Assembly: GCA_964017235.1 (NCBI GenBank)
Contig: OZ024936.1
Span: 60,749,028 to 60,813,027 of the forward strand
Direction of reading: 5' to 3'
From: Sabellastarte sp. h YS-2021
Taxonomy: Eukaryota > Annelida > Polychaeta > Sabellida > Sabellidae
DNA: 64,000 nucleotides
Of this stretch, positions 22,796-36,200 are shown piece by piece. Made by a program: the position numbers and the translations under genes. Position 1 is the stretch's first letter. Each line of letters starts with the position of its first letter. Under the pieces are notes generated by a model. That model saw nothing but the letters and a program-made list of their open reading frames with translations. It made no database searches and was not told the DNA's origin.

Positions 22796-23164
22796 TAGTG
22801 TTGTGGTTGAATGCGAATTTTGGAACCGGTTTCCGAAAGCAGAAATTCGGCGAAAAACCGGGTACGTTTGATTTATAAAACGCGAAGAAATAAGTTTTTG
22901 AAACGCGTACATGAGCTTTAACTCGTATATAAATAAGAACCACAAGGGACTTTTTAAAGACTTTCGAGGACAAAACGTGTGATATATCAATAGATTATTT
23001 AAAAATACTGTGAAATATTTGTTGTAGTTCAATATTTTGGAAAACTTGAGTTAAAATAATGAAATATGTAACGAAACCGGTTTTGGTTAGAAGAAAACAA
23101 AACGTAACCGGATCACTGTCTTTCGGTCGGCAAATAGGTTTCCGGTTTACCGTCTTCAACACTA
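22796..23164. mobile_element. hAT-type miniature element, 369 bp, copy a
   Basis: Begins TAGTGTTGTGGTTGAATGCG and ends CGTCTTCAACACTA, with terminal TAGTGTTG facing CAACACTA. The 8-bp duplication GAAACAAG is exact at 22788-22795 and 23165-23172. TAGTG ends with 8-bp duplications are typical of hAT elements. A second copy of identical length lies at 24260-24628. Confidence 0.93.
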
Positions 23165-23174
23165 GAAACAAGTA

Positions 23175-23462
23175 TTCTGACGCATGCATTTATCTCCCGC
23201 CGTATAAATTAGATGTACTAAATATAGTGGAATATAAATTTTCTTGTGAGATGGAGGCACATGTAGAAGTGACAACAAGTTTAATGTTTGATTGCAATAC
23301 TTTTAAAGACAAAAGGCATTTACTCATTTTAGTAGCTATTACTCTGCCATGCAAAGAGCTACAGTTCTGCAACTTTATTATGCAGTAGATCAACCCAAAG
23401 TAGGTGAAGGACATATTTAGAAGAAATTGCCTATCTGTAACACTTTTATAAACTAGATGAAT
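23175..23462 (+). repeat. Degenerate copy of the 131-bp minisatellite
   Basis: GCATTTACTCATTTTAGTAG, TAGCTATTACTC and CAAAGTAGGTGAAGGAC are diverged forms of landmarks in the arrays at 7770-8236 and 33740-34770. No gene is seen. Confidence 0.6.
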
Positions 23463-25108
23463 GCTTTTGCTAACAAAAGCGAAGCGTCCCTGTGAGTTTA
23501 AAATGCCTTGTGGTTTTAATAAGCATGCTGTAAAGCTAAGAATGCACAAAGCTGTACCGTACTCTTACATAAACCAACCCTCTTAGTGATATAATGACAG
23601 GGAAAATCCTACAAAGGTCTTCCTTAATTAACATAAACAAGTGTTGTAGACATAGACAAGCTGGAGAAAGTGTTGTACATTGGATGTACAACATTGGATG
23701 TAACTTTAGTAAATTTTGTGTAAATGCTACAAAGCATTTCAGTAACGAGTATTGATAACTTCATATATAATCATGTGTGCAAGTATGTATTGCTAGTTAG
23801 ATTGTCCACAGGGTTTTGCAATAGGTTTTAATACATTGTGAAAGCATAAAAGCAACAATAAAGGCAAAAGCTATTTCATGACCCCAGTTTGACCCATACA
23901 TGGGGGTCTGGAGGTAAAACTAACCGGCTATTTAGACTCTCCACATATGGTTTCCCAATACCTCTTAATACATTCCGAAGCTATAATAGCAACAATGAAG
24001 GAGATATCAGGTAAAAACTCCAAAACAGCTATTTTTTACCCCAGTTTGACCCATAAGGGGGGGGTCGGGTGGTAAAACTGACCCGCTACTTAAGACTCTC
24101 CACATATGCTTTCCCAATACTTCTTAATACATTCTCAATCTATAAAAGCAACATTAAAGGAGATATAAGACAAAAACTCAAAATCAGCTATTTTATGACC
24201 CCAGTTTGACCCATAAGGGGGGGGGGGGGGGCGTGGGGTAAAACTGACCGGCTATTTAGTAGTGTTGTGGTTGAATGCGAATTTAAGAACCGGTTTCCGA
24301 AAGTAAAAATTCGGCGAAAAACCGGGTACGTTTGATTTATAAAACGTGAAGAAATAAGTTTTCAACCGCGTACATGAGCTTTAACTCGTATATAAATAAG
24401 GAACCACAAGGGACTTTTTGAAGACATTCGAGGATAAAATGTGTGATATATCAATAGAATATTATAAAATACTGTGAAATATTTGTTGCAGTTCGATATT
24501 TTGGTGAACTTAAGGTAAAATAATGAAATATGAGATGAAACCGGTTTTGGTTTGAAGAAAACGAAACGTAACCGGATCACTGTCTTTCGGTCGGCAAATA
24601 GGTTTCCGGTTTACCGTCTTCAACACTACTATTTAGACTCTCCACATATGGTTTCCTATTACCTCCCAGTCAGCACATTTTATAGCTCTAAATGCAATGC
24701 TTAAGAAGATAATAGGGGGGTTGGCCTAAATTTAAGGCTTTCAGATTGGAAGGTGTCAGAAAATCACTCATAAATGAGACATTTTTCAAGGGATTGCTCC
24801 CAAAATCTAATCAGCTCGCGTTTTCGATAGTATGAACAGGTGCGTCAAATTATAAGGCTCTGTAGCAAGCAGTTTTTCCTGAACTGTGATGACGGGGGTA
24901 CTTCAAAAAATAGTTTTTGATCATGTGACCTTCATAAAGGTCAAAGGTCAAATTTAAGCATGCAGAAAAATTTTCCCACGCCTAAGGTATATAACTGCCA
25001 AATATGGTTTGAAACCTTCTAATAATAAGGGAGATATTCAAGGGAGACCATAATGCGGCGGCGAGGAAACTGAGGCGAAAACAAATAAGCGCCCTTTCAG
25101 GGACGCTT
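23463..25108 (+). mobile_element. Helitron-like element with minisatellite core (AAGCGTCCCTG family)
   Basis: The 5' end has a hairpin at 23463-23480 (GCTTTTG, CTAA, CAAAAGC) followed by AAGCGTCCCTG (23482-23492). That string is the exact complement of the far arm of the 3' hairpin at 25087-25108 (AAGCGCCCT, TTC, AGGGACGCTT). The core has units of about 150 bp with GACCCCAGTTTGACCCATAA, GACTCTCCACATATGG and TTTCCCAATACCTC. Then comes a unique part (AATCTAATCAGCTCGCG, TCATGTGACCTTCATAAAGG) and GCGGCGGCGAGGAAACTG. A second copy without the hairpins is at 31900-32860. The 369-bp element at 24260 is inserted in the core. Confidence 0.75.
24260..24628. mobile_element. hAT-type miniature element, 369 bp, copy b
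   Basis: Same termini and length as the copy at 22796. The 8-bp duplication CTATTTAG is exact at 24252-24259 and 24629-24636. It is inserted in a minisatellite unit, and removing it restores the unit string GGCTATTTAGACTCTCC. The two copies differ by point changes but share all landmarks. Confidence 0.93.
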
Positions 25109-25417
25109 AAAGATTGCTAGGTTAGCCAGTTAAGGCAAATGTGTCACGTTTGAAGTTTGGGCAAAGCGTTTTTGAGTTAGAGTCTGGAAACGGAAATTTT
25201 GACGGACAGACAAACGGACAAAAAACAGACAAACGAACATACGAAACTACAACAATTTCAAAAGGAACCTAGCTGTGATGGTGATCTATGTCCCTGTCAA
25301 GTTTGAATTCGATTGGACAAAGCGTTTTTGAGTTAGAGTCTGGAAACGAAAATGTGGACCGACAGACGGACGTCGGACACATCAATCTAATAAGCGGGTT
25401 GGTTATACGCAACCCGC
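25109..25417 (+). repeat. 3' end of another Helitron-like family (GCGGGTTG hairpin)
   Basis: Two partial units share AAAGCGTTTTTGAGTTAGAG and TCTGGAAACG, with (GACGGACA)-type runs, and stop at a perfect 8-bp-stem hairpin, 25394-25417 (GCGGGTTG, GTTATACG, CAACCCGC). No 5' end is recognised. Confidence 0.65.
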
Positions 25418-25719
25418 CTAAAAACAACCAGTGACCAAAGAAATTTGTCTACTATCGGAAGCGACAACGTACATATAGTTCCTCATAGAAAATAGATGAG
25501 ATAGACACAAAATTGAGTTTATTTTATTTGATGCATCCAGGTAATAATAACTCTCACAAGAATTGGATATTCTCGCGAGATCTCGGTGCTTTTTTGTAAA
25601 ATTTTTAACTCATCTTCTGCATATAGTTTTGCTGGTGGAACAGTCAAAACAAGTACTAACTGAAGAAATTTGTCTACTATCGGAAGCGACGACACACACA
25701 TTTCCTCACATATAAATAG

Positions 25720-28700
25720 ATAAAAATAGCATCAGAGATGCCCGTACCGCACAGCCTAGGGAAATATTTTAAACACCACGAGATATAGAAGTACTGTATC
25801 AGTACAAAGTTCAGGATACTTCCAGAGCAATGTCAGTTATATATAGGTCCAAACAATGTTTAAATAGAGAAAATAATGTCTAACAGAAAGGTAATGCATA
25901 TTCTCTTTATCAACATCTGGCATGGCTGGATTATGGTTTAGATGTTTCGATACCATGCATACAGAAGTGGTAATACATTCAATGAGTGCTTATGTGTGGT
26001 GTTGGAGCAAAATCTGTGGCTCACTTGATGAAATTCCATCTGTTACAATGGGAAGTTGTAAAAGTAAAATTCTTAATGAACTAGATTGGGCCAACTCGGC
26101 GCCAACATATCCCCAGACAGGTCATCACTCACGCCACAGGTTTTGATCGGGAATTTTTTAAAGCATAATTACCCATTATTATATGAACTTCAGCACATCA
26201 ATCTACTCTGTTTGTATCTTCCCAAGAAGATGGTGTATCCCCAGACGCCGAATACATAACTCAAATTATATTTTCAATCTTCCTGCAATGATAACTCTAA
26301 ACCTATTTTCAAAGTATTTATTAATAAATGATTGATGATTGAATGTCCATTCTAAAATAATAATCCCAAAAGAGCATATCTCTTTCTATATTTGTTGACA
26401 AATAAAATATTATTTTTAACTCAACATCATACTTTTCAATCTTCCTGCAATGATAACTCTTAACCTAATTTCAAAGTATTTAAATGATTGATGATTGAAT
26501 GTCCATTCTAAAATTCATAATCCCAAAAGCGCATATCTGTTTCTATATTTGTTCACAAATAAAATATTATTTAAAAAAAAATTATTTATATTATTATTTT
26601 ATTATATTATTTATAGAATTTGTAAATTGTTTTCAGTTATTCATTTCCTCTATTCCTATATATGTGGTCCATATATATGCAACCTAAATATGTGACACAA
26701 TCTCAGTTCTGACTCCCCTTTGTGTTATATGATGAAGCCCACCACCTCCTACCCCACCCCTCTCCCCTTCTCCACACCTCTCTCACTATTACACAAGATC
26801 TGCAACCCCATTGAGTTCTTTGTTTCTCATTTGATATCACTAAATACCTTTGTTTATTTAGTGTCACTCAATATAGCTGGAGGTCCCAGAGGTGGGTGGG
26901 GGATGTGGGTTGGGACTACAGCATAAATGGTAAACAAACAATCTGATATATATCAAAGGGGTAATCAAATACAAAAAGAATTGAGAATTTTAAGTATGTG
27001 ATTATCAACTGAAATGAGTTCATAACTGTAGGAGCTGTGTCAAAATTAACTGAGGCAAGTTGAATAAAACTGGGCTAGTTGAGGGTTAAAAATCCCCTAG
27101 TTTTACTACATAAGGATATACTTTTATTAATATTGGGACTTAAAGCTCACCAGAAAATAACAGTGTCCATTTTGCCTACTTGAATATGTTTAACCAGTTT
27201 CATTTTAAAGAGTTAAAAACTCAGCAAGCAGAGGTACAACACACAAAAATAAGTTCTTAAAAGACTAAGATAGCCATAACATCATTAATATTCAAAATTT
27301 AAAGAGACAGGCACTTCCTTTTAAAAATTCAAAGATTTCAGCTCTATGACCCACATAGTTTGACAGTTACAGGGCTTTAAAGTGGCATAATGTCCATAAA
27401 TTGGGTTTCTGTGGGCATTTTACAATTGTTAAAGAGACCTTAGCAATTAAACTACAGATCTGAAACTTTTTGGGGGACATACATAACAAACAAAAATTAG
27501 ATATAATACAGTTTAAGACTTGTCACACTAAGCATTTCCAAATTACAGGGCAAAATACAGTAGAAAATGTCAAAAAAGGTCACTTGGATGAGTGTCTATG
27601 GTCGTCATACACAGGTTCAATGTCTACTACAGGCCTTGATGTTCGGTACATGGAAAAAGAAGACGCTTAATAATGTATTCCTAGTTGAGATTTCAGCCCT
27701 GTCAGTCACATAGTTTAACAGTCACAGGGCTGAAAAGTGGCAAAAAGTCCAAATATTGGGTCTCTGTGGGCCTTTTAGAGACCTCAATGTGACCTTCAAA
27801 TTGAAGCTTCAGACTTAAAATCTTTCACAATCAGAGATTATACATAGAATGTATATCTAATATAGTTTGAAACTTCTCAGACTTACCATTCCAAGTTACA
27901 AGGCAAAATATGTAAAAAATGTCTAAAAAGGGTCACTCGGGTGAGTATCTATGGTCGTCATACACAGGTTAAATATCTACTAAAGGCCTTGATGTTCAGC
28001 ACATGTAAAAAGAACATAATAATATATTCCCAGATGAGATTTCAGCTCCATCAGTCACATAGTTTAACAGTCACAGGGCTTAAAAGTGGCAAAAAGTCCA
28101 AATATTGGGTCTCTGTGGGCCTTTTAGAGACCTCAATGTGAACTTTAAATCAAAGCTTCAGATTTAAAATCTTTCACAATCAAAGGTTACACATAGAATG
28201 TATATCTAATACAGTTTGAAACTTCTCAAGACTTACCATTTCCAAGTTACAGGGAAAAATATGTGAAAAATGTCTAAAAAGGGTCACTCGGGTGGGTGTT
28301 ATGGTCCTCACACACAGGTTAAATGTCTACTTAAAGCCTTTATTTCTGGCACATGTAAACATGACATAATGATATATTCCCAGGTGAGATTTCAGCTCTA
28401 TCAGTAACATAGTTTAACAGTCACAGGGCTTAAAAGTGGCAAAAAGGCAAAATATCGGGTCTCTGTGGGCCTTTTAGAGACCTCAATGTGACCTTCAAAT
28501 CAAAGCTTCAGACTAAAAATCTTTCACATTCAAAGGTTACACATAGAATGTATATCTAATACAGTTTGAAACTTCTCAGACTTACCATTTCCAAGTTACA
28601 GGGAAAAATATGTGAAAAATGTCTTATAAGGGTCACTCGGGTGGGTGTTTATGGTCCTCACACACAGGTTAAATGTCTATTAAAGGCCTAAATTTTGGGG

Positions 28701-29664
28701 CAGATATAAGAAAACACATAGATATATTCTCAGATGATATTTAACTTAGATGAGAGACATAGTTTGAAAGCTACAGTGCTCGAAAGTGGCAAAAAGTGCA
28801 TAAATTGGGTCTCTGTGGGCACTTTTGAGACCTTAAGTCGACCCCTTTGGGTAAACCTACAGCCCTAAAATTTTCTACAGACAAGGATTACATATCAAAG
28901 TTATACCTAGTGCAGTTTGAGACTCATCAGAGTTACCACTTCCAAATTATAGGGCAAAATATGTGAAAAATATAGCAAAAAATCCCTAAGTGGGGGTCTT
29001 TATGGGCCTCAAACACAATTTTCTCCTCAACTTAAAGTCGTGATTTTCGGCACATGTACTAAGAACATATTAATGTGTTCTCAGGTGAAATTTCAGCCAG
29101 CTGAGCATCATAGTTTGTGACCTAGAGGGCTCTTAGTGGCCAAAAGTGCAATTTCTGACCTTAAGGTGGCCATAAGTTCTCTTTTATTGGGAGTTTAAGG
29201 TCACCTTAAAATAGGGATCTTCCTTTGGACACCCTTAACATGTGTACCAAGTTTGAAAAAAAAATATTAATTTGTTTTTGAGTTATCGCGTCCACAAGGA
29301 AATTTCTACGGCGGCGGCGGCGGCGCGACGGACCTGAATCCAATATATCCCCGACTTTCGTCTGGGGATATAATTATAATATGACAGTGCTTAATCTGCA
29401 TCAAAAGACAGACCCAAAGGTGCAACAAGATTTTAATGGTCAAGGTCACTACGACAAAGTCAAAGGTTAAATCAAGGTCACACCATGATGCTGCACACCT
29501 ACACCCCCTAACCAATGTCCCTACCAAGTATCAACTTCCTACACCTTACGGTTTCTGAGATACAGCCCGGACAAACTTTTTCCCGGACAAACTTTTTCCC
29601 GCCCATCCGGACACCATGGGTGAAAACAATACCCCGACAGCCCTGAAGGGCTGTGGGGTAAAAA
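25720..29664 (+). mobile_element. TACCCC-family Helitron-like element, split by copy 2
   Basis: The left part (25720-26080) matches 60080-60470 and the right part (29372-29664) matches the start and end of the array at 60470-61605. The 5' hairpin GCATC, AGA, GATGC is at 25729-25741, followed by a TACCGCACAGCC subterminal repeat. The 3' hairpin is at 29630-29660 (TACCCCGACAGCCC facing GGGCTGTGGGGTA). The two parts are separated by the 3.29-kb element at 26081-29371. The right end lies about 16 nt from the 5' splice site of the 14-3-3 exon. Confidence 0.8.
26081..29371 (+). mobile_element. Helitron-like non-autonomous element, copy 2 (3.29 kb)
   Basis: Same ends as copy 1 (CTAGATTGGGCC at the left, GTCTGGGGATAT at the right), with AA on each side. 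It differs from copies 1 and 3 by many substitutions and small indels, so it is an older or separate insertion. About 351-bp units recur (CACAGGTT near 27612, 27963, 28314, 28668), and its CGG tract is the shortest of the three. The related uninterrupted sequence at about 60460 shows the insertion point. Confidence 0.85.
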
Positions 29665-29671
29665 TTACCTA

Positions 29672-29773
<102 letters not shown>

Positions 29774-30565
29774 CTAAAACAGAACTATATACTTAATACC
29801 AGTGTCCTATCACATTGCAAGTTTTACTGTAATTTAACTTTGATTCTAGAAACTGTGAAATGTGGGAGGCCTTGAGACTGATACAAACAAGCAATCGGTG
29901 CCCATTTAACTTTGAAGTGCTTCCTATGGACCTACCGTGAACCAGGTTCATAACAAAGGTAGGTAGATAACTAGACATTGCGTCTTTACACAGTGTATCC
30001 TCAGACGGGACATGATTGAAGCGTGACATAAAGAGTATTAATACTAGCTGAGCATGCGTTACCAGTAGATTATCAGTGCAGAATCAAGTATTTTAAAACG
30101 CAGTATTTTATTGCTAGCCGGTGTAAAAGGAACACCATCTAGGAAATCCTCCCCCCCCCCGCCTGTTGAAAAAAATTTTATATTGAAAAATCATCAAATT
30201 CTTGGTAAACTTTATTAAGCATAGATTAATATAGTATGTAATTCAATGAACACAGCAAAAATTCCCCCCCCCCCCCCCCCCCCCCCCCCGTGGTACACCG
30301 GTCCTCGGTCCAATAATGAGTATTATTGACTGGGGTCGGACATCACCAAGTGTTTGTTTACAAATATTGAAATTTTTAACTTATTTTTCTCACTACTACT
30401 GCACAGATTTTGATCATACAAAAATGAGAAAAAACAGTGTAAAAGCATCTTTTCAATGACATTTAAAATGTTCTGGTAGGTAAACTGCTTAAAATGAGAA
30501 AAACTAGTAGCAATGATAAGGGAGATATAAGGCCTTTTAATAGGATAATCCCATCTAACATGTGA
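29774..30565. other. Upstream intron sequence of the 14-3-3 gene with long C runs
   Basis: No coding exon or repeat array is seen. A run of 10 C lies at about 30150, and a run of close to 30 C at about 30264-30292. The latter is a strong candidate for an i-motif, or a G-quadruplex on the transcribed strand, and for polymerase slippage. Confidence 0.55.
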
Positions 30566-31740
30566 TATGACGGCCATTTTGTTTTTGAAACGAGGCTAAA
30601 TTACTATCAGGCTAACTTTCCTAGCCATATGTATTTTGCGCATATTTAATGAAGCTAGCTGCAATATTTCACGTTATAGAGCAACTTTATGATTTTTAAA
30701 TAATTGCTCATCATTTTGCTTTTCAAAATAGCACCAATAATAAGGGAGAAATAAGGATGTTTTAGTGTGACGACCTCATTTAACCTTGATGCAGGGGTCA
30801 AAGGTCAAATTCAACACCTGGAAAAGATTCCCTGTCCATGTCTTCAGGCTAGTTTTTCCAGCCATATAGCTTTTGTGCAAATTTGAAGATGCTAGCTGGA
30901 ATATTTCAAGATTTAGAGGACCTTTATGATTTTCAAACAATTAGCTATGGCGGCCATTTTGTTTTTCAAAATGAGGCTAAAATTTTGCAGAGACAGGTTT
31001 TCATAGCCATAAACATCCCCTGCAAATTTGGTGAAGATTTCTTTATAAATGAATGAGATATTAAGGTTTATGCAAAAACATGACAAACTTTAAACATGTG
31101 ATATGGCGGCCATTTTGTTTTTTGAATTAGTGCCAAAATTACTCTCAGGGTAGCTTTTCTAGCCATATAGCTTTTGTGCAAATTTGAAGAAGCTAGCTGG
31201 AATATTTCAAGATTTAGAGCACCTTTATGATTTTCAAAGAATAAGCTATGGCGGCCATTTTGTTTTTCAAAATGTGGCTAAAATTTTGCAGAGACAAGTT
31301 TTCATAGCCCATATAGTTTTTGTGAAAATTTGATGAAGCTAGCTGGAATATTTCAAGATTTAGAGCACCTTTATGATTTTCAAACAATTAGCTATGGCGG
31401 CCATTTTGTTTTTTGAACTAGTGCCAAAATTACTACCAGGCTAGTTTTTCTAGCCATATAGCTTTTGTGCAAATTTGATGAAACTAGCTGGAATATTTCA
31501 AGATTTAGAGCACCTTTATGATTTTCAAACAATTGGCTATGGCGGCCATTTTGTTTTTGAAAATGAGGCTAAAATTTTGCACAGACAGGTTTTCATAGCC
31601 ATAAACATTCCCTGCAAATTTGGTAAAGATATCTTTATAAATGAATGAGATATTAAGGTTTATGCAAAAACGTGACGAACGGACGGACGGAAGGCATTTT
31701 ATAATCTCCCAACCTCGGCCTTCGGCCGCAGGCAAGAGAT
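30566..31740 (+). repeat. Minisatellite array (about 145-bp unit) ending in a hairpin
   Basis: Units with GGCGGCCATTTTGTTTTT, CTAGCCATATAGCTTTTGTG, GAAGCTAGCTGGAATATTTC and TTTAGAGCACCTTTATG recur at about 30568, 30950, 31105, 31250, 31396 and 31543. After GACGAACGGACGGACGG comes the hairpin 31704-31740 (ATCTC, then CGGCC, TTC, GGCCG, then GAGAT). This is the Helitron-like terminal arrangement. Confidence 0.8.
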
Positions 31741-32860
31741 AAAAAGGTTTTTGAAAATAAAAACATGCAGTGCTGGGAGAAGAAGTGAAAGTTAAGCAGA
31801 CAGTGTTTCTATGGTCATAAATTGCGATAAGTTAATTGAATAAATGCTCTGGCTAAGAATGCATAAAGTATCAATACTTATAATAGGTCGAAAGTTACAC
31901 CATAAAACTACTTAATTAAAGAGTAACAGTGCTTTAAATCTGGGGTAAATCTGACCAGCTATCTAGACTCTTCACATATGGTTTCCCCAATACCTCTTAA
32001 TACATTCTAAAGCTGTAAAAGCAAGAATAAAGGAGATAAAAGGCAAAAACACAAAATCGACTATTTTATTACCCCAGTTTGACCCATAAGGGGGGATGCG
32101 GGGGTAAATCTGACTGGCTATCTAGACTCATCATATAAGGTTTCCCAATACCTCTTAATACATTCTAAAACTGTAAAAGCAAGAATAAAGGAGATATAAG
32201 GCAAAAACACAAAATCGGCTATTTTATGACCCCAGTTTGACCCATAAGGGAGGGTCTGGGGGTAAATATGACCCGACTATCTAGACTCTTCACATATGGT
32301 TTCCCAATACCTCTTAATACATTCTCAAGCTCTAGAAGCAAGAATAAAGGAGATATAAAGGGAAAAGAAGAAATTGGGGGAATCGGGGGGGAATTTGACT
32401 TGCTTTCTAGACTCTCCACATATGGTTTCCTACTACCTCCCAATACATTTTATGGCTCTAAATGCAATACTTAAGAAGATAATAGAGGGATTTACATGAA
32501 TTTTAAGCTTTCTGATTGGTACCTGTGAGAAAATCACTCATAAATCGGTCAATTTTCATCGTATTGCTCCCAAAATCTAATCAGCTCACGTTTTTGATAG
32601 TATAAACATGTGTCTGAAGTTACAAGCCTCTGCGGTCAGTAGATTTTCCTGAACTGCGATGACGGGCAGATGTACCCGAAAAAACTATTTTTTGATCATG
32701 TGACCTTGATAAAGATCAAAGGTCAAATTTAAGCATGTGGGAAAATTTTCCCACGCCTAAGGTATATAACTGCCGAATATGGTTAAAAAGCTTGCAATAA
32801 TAAGGGAGACATTCAAGGGAGACCATAATTCGGCGGCGGCGAGGAAACTGTCGCGAAACC
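31741..32860 (+). repeat. Second copy of the AAGCGTCCCTG-family core and 3' part
   Basis: From about 31930, units carry GACTCTTCACATATGG, TTTCCCAATACCTC and CCCCAGTTTGACCCATAA. The unique end follows (AATCTAATCAGCTCACG, GATCATGTGACCTTGATAAAG, GACCATAATTCGGCGGCGG), matching 23870-25080. The terminal hairpin is degraded. Bases 31741-31920 are unassigned. Confidence 0.75.
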
Positions 32861-33265
32861 ATTAAGGTCGCTCAATTAAGGCTGTGACTTCGTTGGAAAA
32901 ACCACACCGGGTATTCACCTCGAAAGAATTAATCCGAATTCGGGTAACCAGATTTTAGCTGTCACCCAGTGGAAGTAGCAGAGAAGCAAACATGGCGGAT
33001 GATGTAAACAAAATGTTACAAAAAATAATGTTAAATATCTATATAAATAAGGAAAATTATGCAAAAAAACTAATATCGGTTAAAGAAATCTGACAGAAAA
33101 CTAAGGTTTGTCCAAGTATTTCATTGATTTACACTATATTTTAAGGCTGCATCGATTCTTCGGTTACTCGGAAACGAAACAGTCTAATACTCGAGTCAAG
33201 AAAAGTGAACTGGGTCTTCGAAAACAACTAAAACTAGAGGATCGCTCGCAAAAAAAAAGATAATG
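32861..33265. other. Spacer without recognised gene
   Basis: No long ORF is seen. GAATCGATGCAGCC-type sequence near 33145-33170 (on the minus strand) resembles ends of small DNA transposons, but no matching partner or target duplication was found. Confidence 0.4.
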
Positions 33266-36200
33266 TTTTTGCTATGCAAAAACAAAGCGTCCCGAAAAGG
33301 ATATAAAGGCGAGTGCTAAAGTATTAAGAAAATGCTTTGTTTCTAGCCTAATACTGTTGTGGCAACCAAAGTTAGCGCAGTCTGCTCTATCTAGCACAGT
33401 TTTCAAGATATAAGAATTTTTGTGTTTTGCAAAAAATTCGAAAATTCAAAATGTCTGCTATATTTGGAGAGAAAAAAATATTTTCAAAATTGGCATGGCT
33501 ACTCTGCAGAGATACCCAGCAGGTCAAAAATTTTGTTGAGTTCGCTCCATCTAGCACGGTTTTCGAGATATAAGCATCTTTCTGTTTTGCAAAGACTTTG
33601 AAAATTCAAAATGGCCGCCATTTTTGGGGAGACAAAAATTTTTGACAAGACCACTGCCGCGGTGTGTATCTCCCGCCGAGCATTAAAGGAGAAGAAATAG
33701 CTTTTCCGAGATATTCACAATTTTTCATTTTCGTGTGTGAAAGCTCTTCCAAAAGTATCTGCCATCTGCAATACTATTAAGAGATAATTCACATTTACTC
33801 CTTTTGAGTAGGTGAATAATTAGCTATGGGTCTGAAACTTCACCAAGTGAAAGCTCTCCCAAAAGTAGGTGAATGAGTTATTTGAGAAAAATTGGCTATC
33901 TGCAATACTTTTAGAGATAATTCGCATTTGAGTAATTAGCTATGGGTCTGAAGCTTCACCATGTGAAAGCTCTCCCACAAGTAGACGAATGAGTATTTGA
34001 TAAAAATTGGGTATCCGCAATACTTTTACAGATAATTAGCATTTACTCATTTTGAGTAGGTGAATAATTAGCTATGGGTCTGAAACTTCACCAAGTGAAA
34101 GCTCTCCCAAAAGTAGGTGAATGAGTTATTTGAGAAAAATTGGCCATCTGCAATACTTTTAGAGATAATTCGCAGTTACTCATTTTGAGTAGGTGAGTAA
34201 TTAGCTATGGGTCTGAAACTTCACCATGTGAAAGCTCTCCCAAAAGTAGGTGAAGGATTTATTTGAGAAAAATTGGCTATCTGCAATACTTTGAGATAAT
34301 TCGCATTTACTCATTTTGAGTAGGTGAGTAATTAGCTATGGGTCTGAAACTTCACCATGTGAAAGCTCTCCCACAAGTAGACGAATGAGTATTTGATAAA
34401 AATTGGGTATCCGCAATACTTTTACAGATAATTAGCATTTACTCATTTTGAGTAGGTGAATAATTAGCTATGGGTCTGAAACTTCACGGAGTGAAAGCTC
34501 TCCCAAAAGTAGGTGAAGGAGTTATTTGAGAAAAATTGGCTATCTGCAATACTTTTAGAGGTAATTTGCATTTACTCATTTTGAGTAGGTGAGTAATTAG
34601 CTATGGGTCTGAAACTTCACCATGTGAAAGTTCTTCCAAAAGTAGATGAATGAGTTATTTGAGAAAAATTGGCTATCTGCAATACTTTTAAGAGATAATT
34701 CGCATTTACTCATTTTGAGTAGGTGAATAATTAGCTGCAGGTCTGAAACTTCACCGAGAGAAAGCTCTTTGGGATAGCTGCTCTGCAGATATACCCTGAA
34801 GATAAAAAAATTTCGTTGAAATCGCTCTCTCTAGCAGGGTTTTCGAGATATAAGCATTTTTATGTTTTGCAATTTTGCGAAAAATTCGAAAATTCTAAAT
34901 GGCCGCCATTTTTTGCGAGAAATTTTTTTTTTTGAAAATTGGCATGGCTACTCTTCAGAGATACCCTGTGGGTCAAAAATTTCGTCGAAATCGCTCTATC
35001 TAGCAGGGTTTTCGAGATATAAGCATTTTTATGTTTTGCAATTTTTGCGAAAAATCCAAATTTCAAAATGGCTGCCATTTTTGGCAAGATAATTTTTTTT
35101 TTGAAAATTGGCATGGCTACTCTGCAGAGATACCCTGTGGGTCAAAAATTTCGTCAAAATCGCTCTATCTAGCAGGGTTTTCGAGATATAAGCATTTTTA
35201 TGTTTTGCAATTTTTGCGAAAAATCCAAAATGGCTGCCATTTTTGGCAAGACAAATTTTTTTTTTGAAAATTGGCATGGCTACTCTGCAGAGATACCCTG
35301 TGGGTCAAAAATTTCGTCGAAATCGCTCTATCTAGCACAGTTTTCAAGATACAACCATTTTTATGTTTTGCGAAAAATTTGAAAATTCAAAATGGCCGCC
35401 ATTTTTTTGCGAGACAAATTTTTTTGGAAATTGGCATGGCTACTCTGCAGAGATACCCTGTAGGTCAAAAATTTCGAAATCGCTCTATCTAGCAGGGTTT
35501 TCGAGATATAAGCATTTTTATGTTTTGCAATTTTGCGAAAAATTCGAAAATTCAAAATGGCCGCCATTTTTTGAGACAATTTTTTGGGAAAATTGGCATG
35601 GCTACTCTGCAGAGAATCCCTGTAGGTAAAAAATTTCGTCGAAATCGCTCTATCTAGCAGGGTTTTCGAGATATAAGCATTTTTATGTTTTGCAATTTTG
35701 GGAAGAATTCGAAAATTCTAAATGGCTGCCATTTTTTGTGAGAAATTTTTTTTTTTGAAAATTGGCATGGCTACTCTGCAGAGATACCCTGTGGGTCAAA
35801 AATTTCGTTGAAAGCGCTCTATCTAGCACGGTTTTCGAGATATAAGCATTTTTATGTTTTGCAATTTTTGCCAAAAATTCGAAAATTCAAAATGGCCGCC
35901 ATTTTTGGCAAGATAAAATTTTTTTGAAAATAGGCATGGCTACTCTGCAGAGATACCCTGCGGGTCAAAAATTTTGTCGAAATCGCTCTATCTAGTACGG
36001 TTTTTGAGATACAAGCATTTTTATGTTTTGCGAAAAATTCGAAAATTCAAAATGGCCGCCATTTTTGGTGAGACAAATTTTTTTTGGAAAATTGGGATAA
36101 CTACTCTGCAGAGACAACCTGCGGGTCAAAAATTTCATAGAAATCGCTCTATCTAGCACGGTTTTCGAGATATAAGCATTTTTGTGTTTTCCTTATTTGG

